A DNA stretch of 64,000 bases from Polycladidibacter hongkongensis (GTDB lineage: Bacteria > Pseudomonadota > Alphaproteobacteria > Rhizobiales > Stappiaceae): the NCBI RefSeq assembly GCF_001561995.1, contig NZ_LLWC01000008.1, positions 248,001-312,000 on the forward strand, in the 5' to 3' direction. This document shows, one piece after another, positions 8,872-17,189 of the stretch. The notes under the pieces were generated by a model, which was not told where the DNA came from, made no database searches, and worked only from the letters and a program-made list of their open reading frames with translations. The translations under genes were made by a program, and so were the position numbers. Every line of letters begins with the position of its first letter. Positions within the stretch are counted from its first letter, which is position 1.

Positions 8872-9957
8872 TTAAGGCTCGCCCAGAATTCTGCTCACTA
8901 GGCGAGCGGTGTAATCCACCATCGGCACCACCTTGGCATAATTAAGTCGTGTTGGCCCAATCACCCCGAGCACGCCGATAACACGCTGATCGCTATCGCG
9001 ATAGGGCGAAACAATAAGGGATGATCCAGAGAGGGAAAATAAGCGATTTTCCGAACCTATGAAGATGCGCACACCCTCGCCGCCGCCTGCAAGATCAAGC
9101 AGGTGGATCAAATCCTTCTTGCTTTCTAAATCGTCAAAGAGAAGGCGGATGCGTTCAAGATCTTCAGCGGCGGCCACATCGCTCAGCAGGTTGGAGCGCC
9201 CTCTCACAATCAAAGTGCCTTCGTCCTGCTCATCACCGCCCCAAACCGCAAGCCCTGCGTCAATTAGCTTGCTAGTAAGCTCATCAAGCTCGCGCTTATT
9301 CGCCTCGCGCTGTTTTTCCAGCTCTGTGCGCACCTCGTCCAGTGTGCGGTGCTGTAAAATCGTGTTGAGATAATTCGATGCTTCAACCAAGGCAGATTGC
9401 GGCAAGCCAGCGGGCAAATCAATGACACGGTTTTCAATGGCACCATCTTGCGAAACCAGCACGACAAGGGCTTTTAGGGGTTCGATGCGCACAAATTCGA
9501 TATGTCGCAGGGTCGCGTCTTGCCGGTGGGACAATACCACCCCTGCTCCGCGTGTCAGCCCGGAAAGTAACTGGCTTGCTTCTGTGAGCACTTGCTCGGT
9601 GGTCCGTTCTCCTCCCTTTGCCTTGACCTGCAAGGCGATCCGCTCGCGCTCTTCCATGGTAAGGTCGCCAACCTCTAGAAATCCGTCAACAAACAGCCGC
9701 AGACCGCTTTCCGTCGGCAGGCGTCCCGCGCTGGTGTGCGGTGAATACAAAAGCCCCAAATGCTCTAGATCAGCCATTACATTGCGTATGGATGCTGGTG
9801 ACAAGGGCTGAGTTAGTTCACGGGCCAAGTTGCGCGACCCGAGTGGTGCACCAGTGTCGAGATAATTCTCGACAATATGCTTGAATATCTCCCGCGAGCG
9901 CTGATCCAGATTTTCCAGCGGAGCGGAAGGGCTCGCATTAATCACTTGTGCCTCCAT
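8872..9957 (-). CDS. hrcA: Heat-inducible transcription repressor HrcA
   Basis: Repressor of groE-type heat-shock operons that binds CIRCE operators, about 361 residues. The N-terminal winged helix is recognisable (RSREIFKHIVENYLDTGAPLGS, then SPASIRNVMADLEHLGLL) as is the HTSAGRLPTESGLRLFVD motif; the central GAF-like and C-terminal IGPTRLNYAKVVPMVDYTA segments are typical. Start chosen at the ATG at 9957. I see no CIRCE element (TTAGCACTC-N9-GAGTGCTAA) in the 193 bases to rph. Unusually the next gene is moeB, not grpE. Confidence 0.95.
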   Translation of the reverse strand: MEAQVINASPSAPLENLDQRSREIFKHIVENYLDTGAPLGSRNLARELTQPLSPASIRNVMADLEHLGLLYSPHTSAGRLPTESGLRLFVDGFLEVGDLTMEERERIALQVKAKGGERTTEQVLTEASQLLSGLTRGAGVVLSHRQDATLRHIEFVRIEPLKALVVLVSQDGAIENRVIDLPAGLPQSALVEASNYLNTILQHRTLDEVRTELEKQREANKRELDELTSKLIDAGLAVWGGDEQDEGTLIVRGRSNLLSDVAAAEDLERIRLLFDDLESKKDLIHLLDLAGGGEGVRIFIGSENRLFSLSGSSLIVSPYRDSDQRVIGVLGVIGPTRLNYAKVVPMVDYTARLVSRILGEP

Positions 9958-10150
9958 GAGGTTCTCTAAAGGGCACTCTACGAAGTGCGCGCGCCTTTCG
10001 CAATTGCCGCAAGTTTTTGCAGGTTTCTCTGTGCCAAGTTCATTCCGCCTTTGCAACTGGCAGGTTCCGCCGCTAATACTGGGCACGAACCATAGAATAA
10101 CCGCCGCAAGAGCAGGGATCCCCTGCGCGGGGTAACAACGGGAGCCGAGC

Positions 10151-10870
10151 TTGAATCGTCCGTCCAAACGTAGTCCAGAAGAAATGCGCCCAGTCACTCT
10201 GGAGCGCAGCGTTACAAAACACGCCGAAGGCTCCTGCCTTGTGAAATTTGGCGATACCCATGTGCTGTGCACCGCGAGCTTGGAAGAGCGCGTGCCGCCG
10301 TGGATGCGCGGGCGCAATTCTGGCTGGGTTACAGCAGAATACGGCATGCTGCCGCGTTCCACTCATGATCGCATGCGCCGCGAAGCTTCTTCAGGCAAGC
10401 AATCTGGCCGCACACAAGAAATCCAGCGCCTCATTGGCCGCGCCCTGCGTGCTGTGGTGGATATGGATGCGCTGGGTGAGCGTCAGATCACCATTGATTG
10501 TGATGTGATTCAGGCAGATGGCGGCACTCGCACTGCCTCTATTACTGGCGCGTGGGTTGCGTTGAATGACTGTCTTGCGTGGATGGAAGCGCGCGACATG
10601 ATCAAGAAAGATGCTGTTCTCAAGGATCATATCGCGGCAATTTCCTGCGGTATTTATGAGGGCGTTCCTGTTGCTGATCTGGATTACTTGGAAGACAGCG
10701 CTGCCGAGACAGATGCAAACTTTGTAATGACCGGATCGGGCGGCATTGTTGAAATTCAAGGTACAGCTGAAGGCAAACCTTTCTCTGAGGAAGAGTTCGG
10801 CCAGTTGATGGGTCTTGCTAAAACCAATATCGCCAAGCTGGTTGAGCTGCAAAAGCTCTCTATCCTTTAA
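10151..10870 (+). CDS. rph: Ribonuclease PH
   Basis: Phosphorolytic 3'-5' exoribonuclease trimming tRNA 3' ends, 239 residues, normal length. Diagnostic segments are [36 protein letters not shown]-type (here [20 protein letters not shown]), [15 protein letters not shown] and [18 protein letters not shown] start at 10151 with GGAG six bases before it; the family normally begins MRPSKR, here MNRPSKR, which fits. First of a probable rph-rdgB-hemW operon, divergent from hrcA. Confidence 0.97.
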   Translation: MNRPSKRSPEEMRPVTLERSVTKHAEGSCLVKFGDTHVLCTASLEERVPPWMRGRNSGWVTAEYGMLPRSTHDRMRREASSGKQSGRTQEIQRLIGRALRAVVDMDALGERQITIDCDVIQADGGTRTASITGAWVALNDCLAWMEARDMIKKDAVLKDHIAAISCGIYEGVPVADLDYLEDSAAETDANFVMTGSGGIVEIQGTAEGKPFSEEEFGQLMGLAKTNIAKLVELQKLSIL

Positions 10871-10897
10871 TCCCGGCAAACGCAGGAGCAACACATC

Positions 10898-11518
10898 ATG
10901 AGCGAGCGAAAACTGCAGCCGGGAAAACTGGTGCTGGCCAGCCACAACAAAGGTAAGCTGCGCGAGATCAACGAGATGTTGGCGCCGCATGGTTTTGAAG
11001 TGCTCAGCGCTGGCGATCTTGATCTGCCAGAGCCAGAGGAAACCGGCACAACCTTTGAGGCCAACGCCGCCCTAAAGGCGCTGGCAGCTGCCAAGGCAAC
11101 AGGCCTTCCCGCTCTTGCTGATGACAGTGGCTTCTGCGTAAGCGCGCTTGGCAATGATCCGGGCATCTACTCCGCACGCTGGGCGGGCGAGAGTAAGGAT
11201 TTCGGCCAGGCGATGCAAAAGGTGGAAGATGCGCTGCAGGCAAACCAAGCGCAGGATAGAGCTGCATTTTTTGTGGCAGTGCTGTGCTTGGCGTGGCCCG
11301 ATGGGCATACCCAGTTCTATCGCGGCGAAGTGCATGGCGAAGCTATTTGGCCGCCACGTGGTTTAGAAGGTTTTGGCTACGATCCGATGTTCCAGCCTGA
11401 GGGCGAAAGCCGCACCTTTGGTGAAATGGGTAAGGAAGAAAAGCACACACTGCCAAATGGCGAACCGCTTTCCCACCGTGCCCGCGCGTTTGCGAAATTT
11501 CAGGCCGAGTGCCTTTAG
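10898..11518 (+). CDS. rdgB: Non-canonical purine NTP pyrophosphatase (RdgB/HAM1)
   Basis: House-cleaning enzyme that hydrolyses ITP, dITP and XTP to monophosphates, 206 residues. The start motif [14 protein letters not shown] binds triphosphate; [26 protein letters not shown] carries catalytic acidic residues; the C-terminus has [10 protein letters not shown] and [15 protein letters not shown] precedes the ATG. The gene starts 27 bases after rph and 36 bases before hemW, which fits one transcript. Confidence 0.97.
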   Translation: MSERKLQPGKLVLASHNKGKLREINEMLAPHGFEVLSAGDLDLPEPEETGTTFEANAALKALAAAKATGLPALADDSGFCVSALGNDPGIYSARWAGESKDFGQAMQKVEDALQANQAQDRAAFFVAVLCLAWPDGHTQFYRGEVHGEAIWPPRGLEGFGYDPMFQPEGESRTFGEMGKEEKHTLPNGEPLSHRARAFAKFQAECL

Positions 11519-11554
11519 TGGCACTGGCTAAATAACGCCAAGGCGCGAGAAACA

Positions 11555-12718
11555 ATGACAATAAACCCCGATGGCGGATTTGGAATATATGTGCACTGGC
11601 CGTTTTGTTTGGCCAAATGCCCGTATTGCGATTTTAACTCGTATGTCCGCCATCAGGCCCCGTCGCAACAAGCCTATGCCGATGCTCTGCGCCAAGAACT
11701 GCGCCATTTCGCGCAAATCACCAAGGGGCGCGAGGTTGGCTCGGTCTTCTTTGGCGGTGGCACGCCGTCTCTCATGCTGCCGGAAACAGTAGCGGCGGTT
11801 ATCGATGAAATCGCCGCACTTTGGCACCTTCCAAGCACTGCGGAAATCTCTATGGAGGCAAACCCCACCAGCGTCGAAGCGACCCGCTTTAAGGGTTATC
11901 GCAGCGCGGGGGTTAATCGTCTTTCTGTTGGCATTCAAGCGCTAGATGATACCGAGCTGAAGCGTCTTGGCCGTCAACACTCGGTTGCCGAGGCGATTCA
12001 GGCAGTCGATACCGCCCGCAACACATTCCCTCGCATCTCGTTTGATCTGATCTATGCAAGGCCCGGCCAAACCCATGCCGGATGGCGTCAAGAACTGCAC
12101 CGCGCCATAGATCTGGCGGCAGACCATCTCTCCATGTATCAGCTAACAATCGAAGAAGGCACCATGTTCCACCGCCTTTATGCGGCCGGTAAACTGGAGA
12201 TGCTCGATGGTGATTATGCGGCGGATATGTATGATATTACGCAGGAGATAACAGTGGCGCGTGGCCTGCCGGCCTATGAAGTGTCCAACCACGCAGCTTT
12301 GGGTGCACAGTGCCAGCACAATCTCGTTTATTGGCGCTATGGCGATTATGTTGGTGTAGGCCCCGGTGCTCATGGACGTTTGACATTAAAGAGCGGCGAG
12401 AAGTGGGCCACGACAACGCTCTCACATCCCGAAAGCTGGCTACAGGCGGTGCAGCACAAGGGCCACGCCATTCATGAGGAAGAGCACCTTGCCCCGCATT
12501 TGCAGGCAGATGAGTACCTTCTCATGAGTATGCGTCTGGCAGAAGGCATGGACGTCGGGCGCTACGAGCGGTTGTCCGGCCGCCGTTTTGATCACCAGCG
12601 TTTGTCAAACTTGCAAGAGCACGGTTTGATTGAATGGGCTGGAAACAATACTTTGCGCGCAACCATTGCCGGGCGACCGCTTTTAAATTCTATTCTTGCA
12701 GAATTGGCGAGCGACTGA
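11555..12718 (+). CDS. hemW: Radical SAM heme chaperone HemW
   Basis: Radical SAM protein formerly called oxygen-independent coproporphyrinogen III oxidase-like; HemW is now regarded as a heme chaperone. 387 residues. The iron-sulfur motif CxxxCxxC is at WPFCLAKCPYCDF; FFGGGTPSLM and SMEANPTS are the usual SAM-site strands, and the C-terminal HemN-like helix domain follows. The extra Cys found before the cluster motif in true HemN enzymes is absent, supporting HemW. Last gene of the rph cluster. Confidence 0.93.
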   Translation: MTINPDGGFGIYVHWPFCLAKCPYCDFNSYVRHQAPSQQAYADALRQELRHFAQITKGREVGSVFFGGGTPSLMLPETVAAVIDEIAALWHLPSTAEISMEANPTSVEATRFKGYRSAGVNRLSVGIQALDDTELKRLGRQHSVAEAIQAVDTARNTFPRISFDLIYARPGQTHAGWRQELHRAIDLAADHLSMYQLTIEEGTMFHRLYAAGKLEMLDGDYAADMYDITQEITVARGLPAYEVSNHAALGAQCQHNLVYWRYGDYVGVGPGAHGRLTLKSGEKWATTTLSHPESWLQAVQHKGHAIHEEEHLAPHLQADEYLLMSMRLAEGMDVGRYERLSGRRFDHQRLSNLQEHGLIEWAGNNTLRATIAGRPLLNSILAELASD

Positions 12719-13065
12719 CGCAAATTGACTGTAGCCCCTTTGTTTTCTATTAAGTCATTTCTGCAGGATTCATAGCCAGCAGGATAAACTCTTTCAAAAC
12801 AGTGATAAATCATAATTGTGCATCGCAGCATTTCCTAGGAAACTGCTGTTAGTTATCTACTGAAAAGACAAAACATACCAAAGTCCAAAGATCGCGGCGC
12901 ATTGTTATCCCAAGACCGCTCTTGCGCTGTCTAAGTATATCACCGTATATTGATGCGGTGCAGCAAGAAATAAGGGCTACGTTTGGGGAGCAACTGCTTT
13001 CATGCAAACTCCTAGAACAAAGCCTGTTCGCACCTGAACAGCCGCCGCAAAACAGGAGAAAAGCC
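12719..13065. promoter_or_regulatory. Gene-free spacer upstream of phaZ with large inverted repeat
   Basis: 347 bases without a supported gene. The notable element is an inverted repeat at 12826-12848: arms CAGCATTTCC and GGAAA-C-TGCTG around a central TA, perfect apart from one unpaired C, with a perfect 12-base core TTTCCTAGGAAA. It lies about 220 bases before the phaZ start and could be an operator. The rest is A/T-rich with no obvious terminator after hemW. Confidence 0.55.
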
Positions 13066-14304
13066 GTGCCGTTCTATCATTTGTATGAACTCAACCACGC
13101 CGCAATTTCCCCATGGCGCGCAGTTGCGGAAGCGACCAAGCACTTTTATCAAAACCCAATCAACCCCCTCTCGCAAAGCCAGTTTGGAAAAACCGTTGCC
13201 GCGTCCTGCGAGATGATGGAGCGATTGACCCGCCGTTATGCAAAGCCGCAGTTTGGTATTACCCATACTGAGCAAGGTGGAGAGAAAGTCGCTATTTCCG
13301 AGCAGGTTGTTTGGCAAAAGCCCTTCTGCGACCTTCTGCTCTTTCGGCGCGCTAAAGCGTCGAAAAAACCGCTACCTAAGCTCCTCATCGTCTCACCAAT
13401 GTCCGGCCACTTTGCGACGTTGTTGCGTGGCACTGTAAAAGCACTGCTGCCCGACCACGAGGTATACATCACTGACTGGATTGATGCGCGCAATGTGCCT
13501 CTATCAGAAGGTAGTTTCGATCTTGATGACTACATCGACTATCTTATCGAAATGCTCGAATTTCTCGGTCCTGATTGCCACATGCTGGCAGTCTGCCAAC
13601 CCTCGGTTCCGGCGTTTGCAGCGGCGGCTTTGATGGCAGAAGACAAGAACCCTAATGCACCTGCCACCATGACTTTAATGGGCGGTCCGATCGACACGCG
13701 CATCTCCCCCACTGCTGTAAATGATCTTGCCGCAGAAAAGGGTTTGGATTGGTTTCGCCGGAATGTGTTAATGGAAGTACCCTTTCCGCATAAAGGGTTC
13801 CGCCGCATGGTTTACCCCGGGTTTTTGCAGCTTTCAGGCTTTATGAGCATGAATCTGGATCGCCATATGGTGGCCCATCGCGAATTTTTCCAGCATTTGG
13901 TGGAAGGCGATGGCGACAGCGCCGAGGCCCACCGCGAGTTTTACGATGAGTACCTTGCTGTAATGGACCTTACAGCGGAGTTTTATCTGCAAACAGTTGA
14001 AACCGTGTTCATCTCTCATTCCCTTCCTATGGGCGAGATGCGCCATCGTGGCCGGCTTGTAAACCCAGATGCAATAACCGGCACGGCGCTGTTTACGGTA
14101 GAAGGCGAGAAAGACGACATTTCCGGTGTCGGGCAGACGAAAGCCGCTCATGATTTGGCAAGCAATATTCCTCAAAAGCGGCGGGCTCACTATCTTCAGG
14201 AGGGTGTCGGCCACTACGGAGTGTTTAATGGCTCACGCTTTAGATCCGAAATTGCGCCGCGTATTCGAGATTTTATCAACTCATTTCCAGAAATTAAGAA
14301 GTAA
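13066..14304 (+). CDS. phaZ: Intracellular polyhydroxyalkanoate depolymerase
   Basis: Mobilises stored polyhydroxybutyrate granules in the cytoplasm, about 412 residues. The family start FYHLYELNHAAISPWR is placed at the GTG at 13066, which has AGGAG upstream; in-frame codons before it are probably untranslated. The lipase-like nucleophile elbow is LAVCQPSVP with Cys in place of Ser, as in Ralstonia PhaZ1, and VGHYGVFNG supplies the His. The gene stands alone, and phaC/phaR are not in the window. Regulation may involve the inverted repeat upstream. Confidence 0.92.
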   Translation: MPFYHLYELNHAAISPWRAVAEATKHFYQNPINPLSQSQFGKTVAASCEMMERLTRRYAKPQFGITHTEQGGEKVAISEQVVWQKPFCDLLLFRRAKASKKPLPKLLIVSPMSGHFATLLRGTVKALLPDHEVYITDWIDARNVPLSEGSFDLDDYIDYLIEMLEFLGPDCHMLAVCQPSVPAFAAAALMAEDKNPNAPATMTLMGGPIDTRISPTAVNDLAAEKGLDWFRRNVLMEVPFPHKGFRRMVYPGFLQLSGFMSMNLDRHMVAHREFFQHLVEGDGDSAEAHREFYDEYLAVMDLTAEFYLQTVETVFISHSLPMGEMRHRGRLVNPDAITGTALFTVEGEKDDISGVGQTKAAHDLASNIPQKRRAHYLQEGVGHYGVFNGSRFRSEIAPRIRDFINSFPEIKK

Positions 14305-14465
14305 TTAAAAGCTTCTAAAAGTGTGGAATTAATTTGTATAAGCATCCTCTTAAAAATTTAGAGAAGCTCTGAAGAAGAGAAGATGTAAAAACTTATGAAT
14401 CAGGCTTGAAAACCCACTTTTGTCTCACCAACTGAAGTAGTGTGATGAACATGAGGGAAAAATCA

Positions 14466-14897
14466 ATGACCTGTAGTAAAAATTTGATACGGCCAGAATG
14501 GACACCAGCAACAACTGCCATAATGGTAATCGGCTTTATTGTTTTCTGGCCTCTGGGTCTTGCCATGCTTGCTTACATTCTCTGGGGCGACAACTTGCAC
14601 GAGTTTCGCAGCCAGGCAAATAAGAAATGGGATACAAGCCGCTTTCGTGATGCTGTAGATGGGATGGGTATGCAAATGCGCTCTGGCAACGTAGCTTTTG
14701 ATGATTTCCGCGAAAAAGAGCTGAAACGTTTGGAAGAAGAGCGTCAGAAACTCGAAGATATGCGCAAAGACTTCGATAATTACATGCGTGACCTGCGTAT
14801 GGCGAAAGATCGCGAAGAGTTCGATCGCTTTATGGCAAAGCGTAAAACAGAGCCGCACACCGGCGGAGACCAGACAACCGCAGCAGAAGGTATCTAA
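14466..14897 (+). CDS. DUF2852 membrane-anchored coiled-coil protein
   Basis: About 143 residues. One transmembrane helix near the N-terminus (ATTAIMVIGFIVFWPLGLAMLAYILWG, residues about 15-40) is followed by a highly charged coiled-coil region (KRLEEERQKLEDMRKDFDNYM) ending in the FDRFMAKRK pattern characteristic of DUF2852. ATG at 14466 has GAGG about nine bases upstream; ATGs at 14442 and 14451 are less well placed. Function unknown; family members are mostly alphaproteobacterial. Confidence 0.75.
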   Translation: MTCSKNLIRPEWTPATTAIMVIGFIVFWPLGLAMLAYILWGDNLHEFRSQANKKWDTSRFRDAVDGMGMQMRSGNVAFDDFREKELKRLEEERQKLEDMRKDFDNYMRDLRMAKDREEFDRFMAKRKTEPHTGGDQTTAAEGI

Positions 14898-14940
14898 CGA
14901 CATTGCAGAGAGTTCATAACCAAACCTGACCTATGAAAGT

Positions 14941-14966
14941 CCGGGCGTGGGAGTTTCCCACCCCGG
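14941..14966 (+). terminator. Strong hairpin after the DUF2852 gene
   Basis: Stem CCGGG-(C)-GTGGGA, loop GTT, TCCCAC-CCCGG: eleven base pairs with one bulged C. No T-run follows, so it is an imperfect terminator or an mRNA-stabilising hairpin. Nine-base direct repeats GTTCATAAC lie on both sides at 14912-14920 and 14975-14983. Confidence 0.5.
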
Positions 14967-15106
14967 CTTCTGGCGTTCATAACTTGGTCAATGCCACGGG
15001 CAGCTGGTTTGCAGGTCCATCACCGCCTGCTAGAATGCACTGAGGTTTTACAATCTCACACTTGGTGCGTTCCAATGTGAATACTTAGGTGGTCCGGTAG
15101 CAAGAA

Positions 15107-15850
15107 ATGCGATTTTTCCCAATCAAACCGCTACCGGACCACATCCATGTTCAAATCAGCAATGAAACTCTGCGTATCAACCTGCGTCGCAACGAAAAAG
15201 CGCGCAAATATGTTCTTCGGCTTCCGGCAAGTGGTGTTCCGGTTCTTACGGTTCCTGCGCGGGGCACATTGAAAACTGCGCAGAAATTTGCAGACCGTCA
15301 GGCATCTTGGCTTGCGGCGCGACTGGCGGGGCGACCGGAAAAAATACTACTGCTTGCGGGAGACATCGTTCCTCTGCGAGGTGTTCCTCATCAAATCGTT
15401 CCCTCTGGCAAGCTGCGAGGTCTTGTAGAAGCGCAAGAGCTTGAAGATGGCAGCTGTCAGCTCATAGTTCCGGGAGAGCCAAGCGCGATTGCGCGCAAGA
15501 GTAAGTCGTTTTTGCAAGAGCAAGCGCGGCAAGACTTGACCATAGCGGTCGAGAAACATGCAATGACCCTTGGAAAATCCCCGGTGAAGCGCATTTCTAT
15601 ACGCGATACACGCACGCGCTGGGGCTCTTGTTCATCCACCGGTACCCTGTCGTTTTCGTGGAGGTTGATCATGGCACCACCCCGCATTTTGGATTATGTG
15701 GCTGCTCATGAAGTCGCCCACCTTGTACATATGGATCACTCGGCAGAATTCTGGCAACTATGCGAAACTCTGGCTCCCCAAACGAAGGAAGCCCGCAGCT
15801 GGTTAAGAAAGTTCGGCAATAACCTGCACGTATATGGGGAAACTCCTTAA
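15107..15850 (+). CDS. YgjP-like zinc metallopeptidase (M48 / DUF45)
   Basis: Predicted cytoplasmic zinc peptidase of the YgjP/DUF45 group, 247 residues. The catalytic HExxH is in VAAHEVAHLVHMDHSAEFW, the second His region following directly; TRTRWGSCSSTGTLSFSWRL is the other conserved block. The N-terminal half (KARKYVLRLPASGVPVLTVP) is the usual beta-rich part. No membrane segment or signal is seen. The Shine-Dalgarno is weak (AGCAAGA), so the start is less certain than the family call. Physiological substrate unknown. Confidence 0.82.
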   Translation: MRFFPIKPLPDHIHVQISNETLRINLRRNEKARKYVLRLPASGVPVLTVPARGTLKTAQKFADRQASWLAARLAGRPEKILLLAGDIVPLRGVPHQIVPSGKLRGLVEAQELEDGSCQLIVPGEPSAIARKSKSFLQEQARQDLTIAVEKHAMTLGKSPVKRISIRDTRTRWGSCSSTGTLSFSWRLIMAPPRILDYVAAHEVAHLVHMDHSAEFWQLCETLAPQTKEARSWLRKFGNNLHVYGETP

Positions 15851-16154
15851 CTCGTAAGCATAGGTGCAAAAACTTTATTAGCTGCTACTCTCCCTAGTAA
15901 ATATTGTGCTGGACCCATCGGCCCCTTTAAAAACCAATCAAAATCATTACCTAAAGGCATAAGGTAATTGGAGCGTGTACCCCATCAAATTTCTGGGGCA
16001 GATCCGATCACCTCTGACATTTTACTATGTCATCTAACTGTTGATTGAAATTGATAGGAAGGCAGGAGAATGATTTGCTGGCAAATCGCCAGTAGATTGT
16101 ATTGCCGTAAAAAAGCGCACTTAGCATTGAGTGAGCGCGTTCGGGAGATGTGCA
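15851..16154. other. Gene-free spacer before olsB
   Basis: About 300 bases with no supported coding sequence. It holds an inverted repeat ATTACCT-N9-AGGTAAT at 15946-15968 and a short CCCCA/TGGGG stem at about 15979-15997. Either could belong to the olsB promoter region; nothing ties them to a known regulator. Confidence 0.35.
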
Positions 16155-17090
16155 ATGGCTGGAACAGGACGCCTGTCGCCTATGGATTTTGTTAGGAAGT
16201 TTAAACCGCACATGGCAGCGGCAAGCAAGGCTCCTATCTGGTTGCCAGCGCGGATGCGTAACCGCAACTCCTGCACAACTCTGGGCAAAGTCGGTTCCTT
16301 GGAAGCGCGTTTGACAAAAAAAACACGAGAATTGCGACAAGCTCAGCGCCTACGTTACAACGTCTTTTATGAAGAAATGTCCGCGATCCCTGATGCGCAA
16401 ACGCAATTCACCAAGTTGGACCGTGATGCTTATGATGCAATATGCGACCATATACTGGTTTATGATCACAACAGCCCACACAAGACAAAACCATTTACCA
16501 AAGCCCGTCCCCGAATTGTTGGCACCTATAGGCTCTTGCCACAAAATGCAGCAGAGCTAAACAATGGCTTTTATACCGCTGGTGAGTTTGATGTTCAGCC
16601 GCTTCTCGACAAACACAGCAACTTGAACTTTCTGGAACTAGGGCGCTCTTGTGTTCTAAAGCCTTATCGGAACAAGAAGACACTAGATCTCCTGTGGCAT
16701 GGCATTTGGGCCTATGTGCTTGAAAATAGCGTTGATGTGATGATTGGTTGTGCTTCCATAGAAGGTACAGACCCTAATTTCTTGGCGGAGCAGCTTTCAT
16801 TTCTCCACCACCACGCAAGAGCCCCCGAAGAATGGCGCGTGAGTGCGCTTCCGGAGCGCTACACAGAAATGAACCGCATGGCAAAGGAAGAAATAGATCA
16901 AAAAGCCGTGCTGCGCTCCCTTCCGCCACTGATAAAGGGCTATTTGCGTCTTGGGGCGTATATTGGCGATGGCGCAGTGGTCGATCATCAATTTGGCACC
17001 ACAGATGTGTTGATTATCTTGCCGGTGAGTGCGTTGAATGCAAGATATGTGAATTACTATGGCGCCGATGCCAGCCGCTACAACAGCTAG
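16155..17090 (+). CDS. olsB: L-ornithine N-alpha-acyltransferase (lyso-ornithine lipid synthesis)
   Basis: GNAT-fold acyltransferase that transfers a 3-hydroxyacyl group from acyl carrier protein to ornithine, the first step of ornithine-lipid synthesis. About 311 residues. Recognisable are AQRLRYNVFYEEMSA, LDRDAYDAICDHILV, IVGTYRLLP, FLELGRSCVLKPYRNKKTLDLLWHGIWAYV and the C-terminal LPPLIKGYLRLGAYIGDGAVVD. ATG at 16155 has GGGAG eight bases upstream; a GTG at 16131 is also in frame. OlsA is not adjacent. A hemolysin-like acyltransferase label is possible but describes the same family. Confidence 0.88.
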   Translation: MAGTGRLSPMDFVRKFKPHMAAASKAPIWLPARMRNRNSCTTLGKVGSLEARLTKKTRELRQAQRLRYNVFYEEMSAIPDAQTQFTKLDRDAYDAICDHILVYDHNSPHKTKPFTKARPRIVGTYRLLPQNAAELNNGFYTAGEFDVQPLLDKHSNLNFLELGRSCVLKPYRNKKTLDLLWHGIWAYVLENSVDVMIGCASIEGTDPNFLAEQLSFLHHHARAPEEWRVSALPERYTEMNRMAKEEIDQKAVLRSLPPLIKGYLRLGAYIGDGAVVDHQFGTTDVLIILPVSALNARYVNYYGADASRYNS

Positions 17091-17189
17091 CGGCAGCTTC
17101 GGCAAGTCTATCTGTTTTTTTAACCGCGCATAAACCATCACCCCTTTAGCATCGCCTCGTTTGATTTAGTGCTTTTGGGGCTTGCGTAA

